A program made the translations under genes and the position numbers. Below the pieces are notes generated by a model. That model was not told where the DNA came from. It searched no databases and worked only from the letters and a program-made list of their open reading frames with translations. This document shows positions 7,132 to 11,799 of a DNA stretch of 11,799 bases, one piece after another; position 1 is the first letter of the stretch; every line of letters starts with the position of its first letter. The DNA is from Chloroflexi bacterium RBG_16_68_14. GTDB taxonomy: Bacteria > Chloroflexota > Dehalococcoidia > DSTF01 > RBG-16-68-14. The DNA lies in NCBI GenBank assembly GCA_001796995.1, contig MGOB01000065.1:53337-65135 (forward strand). Reading direction: 5' to 3'.

Positions 7132-7173
7132 GGACAGACCTTCACCTGCCCGCCGGCAAGCGGGGGTCTGTCC
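7132..7173. terminator. Hairpin between convergent genes, probable bidirectional terminator
   Basis: GGACAGACC (7132-7140) and GGTCTGTCC (7165-7173) form a perfect nine-base stem. Inside it, CCCGC (7149-7153) and GCGGG (7160-7164) form a second five-base stem with loop CGGCAA, leaving an eight-base bulge on one side. It begins one base after the alcohol dehydrogenase stop and ends 11 bases from the LCP stop on the other strand. No T-tract follows in either direction, so it may act with a factor or only protect 3' ends. Confidence 0.6.
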
Positions 7174-7183
7174 GGCCCCGCCT

Positions 7184-8557
7184 CTACCCGCCCGATGTCT
7201 CGACGGTGAAGTCCCGCGTCTGCGCGTCGGCGCCCAGGATGACCAGGATGTCGGCATCCTCGACGGTGCGCAGGGCGAGGTCGCCGGGCCCGCCGCGGCG
7301 GATCTGCTCTGCGGGCACGGAGAGCAGGCTCGCCAGGCGCTGCACCGTATGGTCCTTGCCGGTGAAGTCGACGATCTCCGTCATTGGGCGGATGGAGCCA
7401 TCCCCGGTGTCGGCGGCGGCGAGGGAGCCCGACGGGAACCCGAACCCGGCCAGGTAGTCCACCACCTGCTTGGCCAGGCCGTCGGCGCCGGCGCCGTTTT
7501 GCACCTCCACCAGCGCCGCCTCTTCCAGGAGCTCGCGGTCGCTGAAGAGCGCCTGCACCAGCGCCTGCACCAGCTCCTTATCGGCGAGGAGCACCGCCGC
7601 GCCCTCCGGCGTCGTCCAGGGGCGGGTAGCCGCGCCCAGGGAGAGGGCGGAGATACGGGTGGGGTCGATCTGGGCGGCGAGCGCGGCGAAGCCCGGCGCC
7701 TGGAGGTCGTTGATATCGGTGTCGATGGCGTCCTTGTACTGACCCCAGAGGCCGAGCAGCGTGTCGATATCGACAAGATTCCGTTCCATCGCCTTGTCGA
7801 TGGCGGCGAAGATCACCTGCTGCTGGCGGTGGATGCGCGCCAGGTCGTCGGAGCCGTAGCGGGTACGCGAGTAGTCGAGGGCGGTCTCGCCATCCATGTG
7901 CTGCTCCCCCACCTCGAACTGGAGGGGATAGTAGTCCCCCGGCAGCTCCGTGCGAGAGTAGAAGGGGTCGTAGATCTCCTCCTCCACGTAGACGTCGATG
8001 CCGCCCAGCTCATCGATGATCTCGATGAAGCCCTCGAAATCGATGATGACGTAGTGGTCGATGGAGATCCCCAGGTTGTGCTCGATCACCTTCTTCACCA
8101 GGCCGGGGCCGCCGCCGGGGTAGCGCTGCCGCTCGCCCGTGAGGTAGGCGGTGTTCACCCGCTCCTCGTAGAAGCCGTTGCTCTCACGGACGGGGATCTC
8201 CACCCACAGATCGCGGGGGATGCCCAGAATGCCCGCCGTCTTGCTCTGCGCATCGATGGTGAGGACGAACATGGTATCAGTGCGGGTAGGCTCGTTGCCC
8301 TCCCTGGGGCGGCGGTCCAGCCCCAGCACCAGGATGTTGATCTGCCCCTCCAGGCCGCCGTCGCCCTGCTGTACCCCGGGCAGCGCCGGCAGGAGGCTGA
8401 TCCCCTGCCCGGGAAAGAACAGCTCATCGATGCGGCTGACGACGATGAGGGCCAGCCAGCCGGCGGCGAGGAGAATGACGAGCCCCGCCAGCCCTATGAG
8501 CAGGCGCTGGCGTAGCGGATTGAGGCCGGGGGATCGGGGTGAGGAACCGTCTGACAC
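7184..8557 (-). CDS. LytR-CpsA-Psr (LCP) family protein with LytR C-terminal domain
   Basis: A membrane-anchored LCP protein, a family that transfers polyprenyl-linked glycopolymers such as teichoic acids or capsule onto peptidoglycan outside the membrane. In the longer form counted from TTG 8596 (470 residues): a membrane helix at about 30-54; the LCP domain at about 86-270 with NILVLGLDRR, R105-x-D107-T, IPRD (126-129), R146-VN148-TA and the R244-x-R246 to R254-x-x-R257-QQ block, i.e. the pyrophosphate-binding arginines. A LytR_C domain follows at about 361-455 (ALVEVQNGAGADGLA). The TTG at 8596 is also the first triplet of a TTGACA box, and I prefer the GTG at 8557 (457 residues); neither has a Shine-Dalgarno sequence. 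Divergent from the LysM gene, which suits a shared cell-wall role. Confidence 0.94.
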   Translation of the reverse strand: MSDGSSPRSPGLNPLRQRLLIGLAGLVILLAAGWLALIVVSRIDELFFPGQGISLLPALPGVQQGDGGLEGQINILVLGLDRRPREGNEPTRTDTMFVLTIDAQSKTAGILGIPRDLWVEIPVRESNGFYEERVNTAYLTGERQRYPGGGPGLVKKVIEHNLGISIDHYVIIDFEGFIEIIDELGGIDVYVEEEIYDPFYSRTELPGDYYPLQFEVGEQHMDGETALDYSRTRYGSDDLARIHRQQQVIFAAIDKAMERNLVDIDTLLGLWGQYKDAIDTDINDLQAPGFAALAAQIDPTRISALSLGAATRPWTTPEGAAVLLADKELVQALVQALFSDRELLEEAALVEVQNGAGADGLAKQVVDYLAGFGFPSGSLAAADTGDGSIRPMTEIVDFTGKDHTVQRLASLLSVPAEQIRRGGPGDLALRTVEDADILVILGADAQTRDFTVETSGG

Positions 8558-8566
8558 CTCAGCCTG

Positions 8567-8596
8567 AACGTAGCTGACGCCTCGAACGTGTGTCAA
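8567..8596 (-). promoter_or_regulatory. Possible promoter of the LCP gene, implying a leaderless mRNA
   Basis: On the minus strand TTGACA (8596-8591) is followed by 18 bases and TACGTT (8572-8567; three of six matches to TATAAT). Transcription would start at about 8560, three bases before the GTG at 8557. The -35 is perfect but the -10 is weak. Confidence 0.35.
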
Positions 8597-8698
8597 GGCG
8601 TACTAGCCGCGAAGGAGGCGCAACCAGTGGCTGGCCCTGCCTTAGGTCGAGGTAGCTCGATACTGTATATGGCATTTCATCGGCACTTTGCCTACATC

Positions 8699-8727
8699 TT
8701 GTAATTCTTCCATGGCTGGTGTATGGT
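8699..8727 (+). promoter_or_regulatory. Possible promoter of the LysM gene
   Basis: TTGTAA (8699-8704, four of six matches), a 17-base spacer and TATGGT (8722-8727, four of six matches) lie in the AT-richest stretch of the window (about 8655-8730). The start would be near 8734, giving a 25-base leader that contains the AAGGAGG site. Confidence 0.45.
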
Positions 8728-8758
8728 GAGAGCAACACGACACCCAAGGAGGCCGGCC

Positions 8759-9484
8759 ATGGCGTCACCCTGGATTCCTCCTCAACGTCATCCCGCCGAG
8801 CGCCCCTGGATGGGCATGGTCATCCTGGTGGGCATCCCCCTCCTCTCCATGATCCTCATCCGCATGCTCTGGTCCGGCTCCAGCCTCTGGTTCCTCACCG
8901 TGGGCCTCATCCTACTGGGAGCGGCCGGCGTCATCTTCCTGGCCCGCCGGCCCCAGGAGCACGAGTACAGCCGCCACACGCTGGCGCCGGAGTCCAACCG
9001 GCTACCGCTGGCGCTGACGGGGCTGGGCGTCCTGTTCCTGGTCATGCTCCTCTTGCCCAACTTCGCCGACGGAGGCTCCGACCAGCAGCCGACCAGCCAG
9101 CAGCAGACCCAGTCGCAGGCGCCTGCCGCCATCTCCGACGTCGCCGGCGTCGATCAGGCGCCGGCGCAGCAGCAAGCGCGGCCGACCTCGGTGCAGCAGG
9201 CGCCGGTCCAGGAGCAGCTCGAACCGCCTTCCGAGGAGGCCATCCCCGCGGGCAGCCAGGTGTACCTGGTGGCGAGCGACGACACGCTCTGGGACATCGC
9301 CCAGCGCTTCGGCATCACCGTGGAGGCGATCGTGGCGGCGAACGACCTGGAGAACCCGGAGGACCTCCAGATTGGCCAGGAGCTGATCATCCCGCCGCCG
9401 GAGGAGGGAGCGGCCCCTGCGGGAGAGGCGCCGGAAGAAGCGCTGCCGGACGAGCAGCCCGCTCCGCTGGAGCCGACCGAGTAG
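8759..9484 (+). CDS. Membrane protein with C-terminal LysM domain
   Basis: A 241-residue protein with three membrane helices (about 18-36, 43-62 and 83-100), a Gln/Pro/Ala-rich linker (about 105-160), one LysM domain (about 167-212: VYLVASDDTLWDIAQRFGIT, then VAANDLENPEDLQIGQELIIP) and an acidic Pro/Glu tail. LysM binds N-acetylglucosamine-containing glycans, usually peptidoglycan. With three helices and a basic N-terminus inside, the linker and LysM would lie outside the cell. The ATG at 8759 is chosen because AAGGAGG (8746-8752) precedes it by six bases; a GTG at 8723 would add 12 Arg-rich residues and overlaps the likely -10 box. No enzymatic domain is present, so it may be a wall-binding anchor or scaffold. 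Divergent from the LCP gene. Confidence 0.9.
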   Translation: MASPWIPPQRHPAERPWMGMVILVGIPLLSMILIRMLWSGSSLWFLTVGLILLGAAGVIFLARRPQEHEYSRHTLAPESNRLPLALTGLGVLFLVMLLLPNFADGGSDQQPTSQQQTQSQAPAAISDVAGVDQAPAQQQARPTSVQQAPVQEQLEPPSEEAIPAGSQVYLVASDDTLWDIAQRFGITVEAIVAANDLENPEDLQIGQELIIPPPEEGAAPAGEAPEEALPDEQPAPLEPTE

Positions 9485-9515
9485 CCTGCACGCCTCGAAA
9501 GGAAGCCCCGCTAGC

Positions 9516-9538
9516 GCCAGCGGCGCCGCCGGTCTGGC
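9516..9538. terminator. Hairpin between convergent LysM and hydrolase genes
   Basis: GCCAGCGGC (9516-9524) can pair with GCCG (9528-9531) and CTGGC (9534-9538), with loop GCC and a two-base bulge, at the junction of the two 3' ends. There is no T-tract. GC-rich intergenic DNA forms such stems easily, so this is weak. Confidence 0.3.
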
Positions 9539-10164
9539 TACCGGAGGTGGCGCTGGAAGAAATCGGCCAGCGTCCCGCCCAGCTCCTCCTCGAAGCCCCA
9601 CCAGAAGTGGTCCGCGCCGGAGATGATGCGTAATTCGACGCCGCGCGCCTCGGCCAGGGCCCGCAGCCGGTCGGCGGGGGCGATGGGGTCCTGCTCGCCA
9701 CCCAGCAGCAGCGCCGGGCAGCCCCAGTCGACCCGCAGGTCGCTATGGGCAATGGGCGGCGAGACGAGGGCGAGCGCCCGCAGCGCAGCGCTGGCCACTT
9801 CGGCTGCCATCATCGCGCCGAAGGAGTAGCCAGCGAGCCCCATCCGCTGCTCATCCACCTCGGGCAGCGCGCCGAGGTAGGCCAGGGCGGCGCGGACGTC
9901 GTCTCGCTCGCCCTGCCCTTGATCGAAGGCGCCATCGCTCCGGCCCACGCCCCGGAAGTTGAAGCGCAGGGCGGCGAAGCCCCGTCCGGCCAGCGCCCGG
10001 CAGGCGGCCAGCACCACGTTGTTCTCCATGTCGCCGCCGTACAGAGGGTGGGGATGGCAGACGACGACGCCGGGAGCGGGCGTGGACTCGGGCAAGTATA
10101 CCGCTCCCTCCAGCGTCAGGTCGCCGCAGGGGAAGGTGAGCGAGCGGGTGGTGAGTTGAATCAT
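9538..10164 (-). CDS. Alpha/beta hydrolase (dienelactone hydrolase-like)
   Basis: A 208-residue soluble alpha/beta-hydrolase. The nucleophile elbow is G112-Y-S114-F-G116, the acid is probably D159 (GGEQDPIAP) and the histidine H186 (SGADHFW). HPHPLYGGDMENNV at 37-50 is the oxyanion-hole region shared by a group of small hydrolases annotated as dienelactone hydrolase or 'alpha/beta superfamily hydrolase'. FNFRGVGRSDG at 69-78 is the conserved strand-turn after it. The length is typical and no cap domain is obvious. The start ATG is at 10164 with a weak AAGGGG site upstream. No signal peptide is seen, so it should be cytoplasmic. The amidase gene lies 76 bases upstream on the same strand with a double hairpin in between. 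The substrate (ester, thioester or lactone) is unknown. Confidence 0.92.
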   Translation of the reverse strand: MIQLTTRSLTFPCGDLTLEGAVYLPESTPAPGVVVCHPHPLYGGDMENNVVLAACRALAGRGFAALRFNFRGVGRSDGAFDQGQGERDDVRAALAYLGALPEVDEQRMGLAGYSFGAMMAAEVASAALRALALVSPPIAHSDLRVDWGCPALLLGGEQDPIAPADRLRALAEARGVELRIISGADHFWWGFEEELGGTLADFFQRHLR

Positions 10165-10183
10165 GATTCCCCTTATGCTGTGG

Positions 10184-10226
10184 GACAGGCTTCAGCCTGT
10201 CGGCACGGTCAGCCTGAAGGCTGACC
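10184..10226. repeat. Two adjacent perfect hairpins, REP-like
   Basis: First stem-loop: GACAGGC (10184-10190), loop TTCA, GCCTGTC (10195-10201). Second: GGTCAGCC (10207-10214), loop TGAA, GGCTGACC (10219-10226). They are five bases apart. Both have four-base loops that are reverse complements of each other, and the two arms share a CAG-CC / GG-CTG core, so they look like oppositely oriented versions of one element. They lie between the amidase stop (10241) and the hydrolase start. They may be an intergenic REP/BIME-like repeat, an attenuator or an mRNA stabiliser. Confidence 0.65.
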
Positions 10227-10240
10227 CGCGCTGGCATTTC

Positions 10241-11644
10241 TCAGTCCACCGGCGGCCGCCCGATGGACAGGCCCGACTCCGTCTCGAAGGCGTGGGCGGC
10301 GCGGAACACGGTGCCCTCGTCGAAGCGACGCCCAACGAGCTGCAGGCCTACCGGCAGGCCCGCCTCCGTCAGCCCGCAGGGCACCGAGATGGCCGGCTGG
10401 CCGGTCAGGTCGAAGGGCGCCGTGAGCACGGTGAGGCCCAGCGTCGGGTCGTCCTTGGCAAGGGACTCGATGGGCACCGCCGTGCGGATGGTGGTGGGCA
10501 TCGCCAGCAGGTCTACCTCCGAGAGCAGCGCCTGGTCGCAGGTGCGCCGCGCCTCGTCCCGGAGGCGGGCGGCGCGGACGTAGTCGACCGCCTTCTGGTC
10601 CAGCCCCAACTGGATGCGCATGCGCACGTCGTCGCCGTAGTCCTGGGGGCGCTGCTCCATGTTCGCCTGGTGGTAGGCCGCCGCCTCGCCGATGAGCACC
10701 ACGCTGGCGGCGAGCCAGTAGTCCTGGAGCACGGGCAGGTCGAGCTGTTTGATCTCCGCCCCCAGCCGCTCCAGCGTCGCGATGGCGTCGTGCACCACCG
10801 CCGCTACGTCTGGCTGCGTCTGCTCATAGGCGTAGGCCACGGGCACGCCGATGCGCAGCCCCCTGAGGCCACCGTCCAGCCCCGCCACCCAGTCCTCGAC
10901 GGCCGCCTGCGCGCTGGAGGGGTCCTTCGGGTCGTGCCCGGCGATGGTCTCCAGGACCAGGGCACAGTCGCGCACGCTGCGCGCCATTGGGCCGACATGG
11001 TCCAGCGACCAGGCCAGCGGCACCACGCCTTCCAGGCTTACCCGGCCGTACGTCGGCTTGACGCCCACGATGCCGCAGAGCGACGATGGGATGCGGATGG
11101 AGCCACCGGTGTCGCTGCCCAGGGCGGCGAAGCAGAGCCCGGCCGCGACGGCGGCGCCAGAGCCGCTGCTGGAGCCACCCGTGATGCGACCGGTATCCCA
11201 GGGGTTGCGGGCGGGCCCGTAGTGGGGATTGACTCCCGTAGCGCCGAAGGCGTACTCGTGCAGGTGCAGCTTGCCGATGATGACCGCTCCCGCCTCGCGC
11301 AGCCGCTGGATAACGGTGGCGTCCTCGTCAGGCACCCAGCCGGCCAGGATCTTGGAGGCGGCGGTCGTGCGGACGCCCTTGGTGGCGCAGAGGTCCTTGA
11401 CACCTATAGGCACGCCGTGGAGCGGCCCGCGGTAGCGCCCCGAAGCGATCTCGCCCTCGGCGGCGCGGGCGTCAGCGAGCGCCCGCTCGGCCGTCACCGT
11501 GAGGTAGGCGTTCAGCGTGGGGTTAAGCCGCTCGATGCGCTCCAGCACCGCCTCCGTCACCTCGACGGGGCTCAGCGCCTTGGTCCGGATACGAGAAGAG
11601 AGCTCATGCAGGGTCAGATAGCAGAGATCGGTGGTGGTGGTCAT
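10241..11644 (-). CDS. Amidase signature (AS) family amidase
   Basis: A 467-residue amidase hydrolysing an unknown amide to acid and ammonia or amine. The Ser-cisSer-Lys triad is visible: K83 (GVKDL), cis-Ser S158 in the Gly/Ser loop GGSSSGSG (156-163) and nucleophile S182 in GSDTGGSIRIPSS. The spacing equals that of GatA and other AS enzymes. The C-terminal part (LTGQPAISVPCGLTEAGLPVGLQLVGRRFDEGTVFR region) is the general AS end. It lacks the GatA-type segment around DPLAMYLSD, and no gatB or gatC is nearby, so I do not call it a Glu-tRNA(Gln) amidotransferase subunit. The start is the ATG at 11644 with AAAGGAG five bases upstream; a GTG two codons earlier sits too close to that site. Possibly transcribed with the downstream hydrolase. 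Confidence 0.94.
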   Translation of the reverse strand: MTTTTDLCYLTLHELSSRIRTKALSPVEVTEAVLERIERLNPTLNAYLTVTAERALADARAAEGEIASGRYRGPLHGVPIGVKDLCATKGVRTTAASKILAGWVPDEDATVIQRLREAGAVIIGKLHLHEYAFGATGVNPHYGPARNPWDTGRITGGSSSGSGAAVAAGLCFAALGSDTGGSIRIPSSLCGIVGVKPTYGRVSLEGVVPLAWSLDHVGPMARSVRDCALVLETIAGHDPKDPSSAQAAVEDWVAGLDGGLRGLRIGVPVAYAYEQTQPDVAAVVHDAIATLERLGAEIKQLDLPVLQDYWLAASVVLIGEAAAYHQANMEQRPQDYGDDVRMRIQLGLDQKAVDYVRAARLRDEARRTCDQALLSEVDLLAMPTTIRTAVPIESLAKDDPTLGLTVLTAPFDLTGQPAISVPCGLTEAGLPVGLQLVGRRFDEGTVFRAAHAFETESGLSIGRPPVD

Positions 11645-11674
11645 GGGCACTCCTTTCGGGGATGTGCGGGGGAA

Positions 11675-11680
11675 AGTATA
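11675..11680 (-). promoter_or_regulatory. -10 element of the amidase gene
   Basis: On the minus strand TATACT matches TATAAT at five of six positions. Initiation near 11668 would give a 24-base leader with the AAAGGAG site. No recognisable -35 lies 16-18 bases upstream, so strength or sigma factor is uncertain. Confidence 0.45.
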
Positions 11681-11783
11681 GCAGCAGCACCGATAGTAGA
11701 GACAGGAGAGCGACTCCTATGCTGGCAGCAGCGGCGCCACGCCTGCGCCGCGCGCAACCGTGTTACGCAGGAGGTGCCGAACC

Positions 11784-11799
11784 ATGCGCATGCTGGCGA
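11784..11799 (+). CDS. Probable 5' end of another plus-strand gene
   Basis: An ATG at 11784 with AGGAGGT (11769-11775) eight bases upstream opens a frame (MRMLA...) that runs off the right edge. Only five codons are visible, so the product is unknown. A second frame from the ATG at 11719, which is also open to the edge and has AGGAG at 11704-11708, is an alternative. I prefer 11784 because of its longer ribosome binding site. Confidence 0.45.

Noticed and set aside
5920..7257. Minus-strand open frame of 445 codons opposite the alcohol dehydrogenase
   Set aside because: Same composition artefact. The plus strand carries complete zinc and NAD motifs, and the minus frame also crosses the hairpin and the convergent gene's end.
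7349..8515. Plus-strand open frame of 388 codons opposite the LCP gene
   Set aside because: The LCP and LytR_C motifs on the minus strand are clear; the plus frame is His/Val/Asp-rich with no recognisable domain and no ribosome binding site.
8559..8577. TCAGC...GCTGA with the word TCAGCCTGAA, resembling the second hairpin at 10207-10226
   Set aside because: A ten-base match within 11.8 kb of GC-rich DNA is expected by chance, and the stem is only five bases.
8658..8690. TATAT-containing AT-rich patch in the divergent gap as a regulator binding site
   Set aside because: No clear inverted repeat or consensus beyond a generic promoter-like composition could be defined, so it is not listed as an operator.
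10241..11644. GatA, the glutamyl-tRNA(Gln) amidotransferase subunit A
   Set aside because: The triad and the Gly/Ser loop are shared by all amidase-signature enzymes. The GatA-specific C-terminal segment is not seen and gatB/gatC are not adjacent, so the general call is kept.

Overview
The window is GC-rich bacterial chromosome, densely packed with ordinary single-copy genes on both strands. I see no phage, transposon, plasmid, tRNA, rRNA or CRISPR signature. Strong G/C preference at third codon positions, frequent GTG starts and an Arg/Ala-rich ribosomal protein S20 fit a high-GC lineage such as Chloroflexota or a similarly GC-rich phylum. The lineage assignment is a guess; the sequence alone does not fix it.

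Layout. At the left edge is the 3' end of an unrecognised gene (1-164, +). It is followed by a same-strand run: a class C beta-lactamase/serine-hydrolase family protein (190-1722), an ABC transporter ATPase (1759-2745) and its ABC-2 type permease (2738-3469). The permease collides tail-to-tail with murJ, the lipid II flippase, on the minus strand (3432 to about 5078). The murJ start region faces a plus-strand block: a small SnoaL/NTF2-like protein (5235-5564), rpsT for ribosomal protein S20 (5692-6066, with a basic C-terminal extension), and a zinc-dependent medium-chain alcohol dehydrogenase that appears to begin at a CTG codon (6088-7131). A hairpin separates this gene from the convergent LytR-CpsA-Psr (LCP) protein gene (7184 to about 8557, -). 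A divergent intergenic region then leads to a membrane-anchored LysM protein (8759-9484, +). It is convergent with an alpha/beta hydrolase (9538-10164, -), which lies downstream of an amidase-signature amidase (10241-11644, -). A double hairpin sits between those two. The right edge probably holds the first codons of another plus-strand gene.

How the genes may work together. MurJ (lipid II export), the LCP protein (attachment of polymers to peptidoglycan), the LysM protein (peptidoglycan binding) and possibly the penicillin-binding-fold hydrolase form a loose cell-envelope theme. The ABC pair is one transporter. The alcohol dehydrogenase, alpha/beta hydrolase and amidase are general metabolic enzymes whose substrates cannot be read from sequence. 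I found no convincing undescribed system. The points most worth checking are the CTG start, the possibly leaderless starts of murJ and the LCP gene, the odd membrane topology of the serine hydrolase, the S20 tail and the paired intergenic hairpins.
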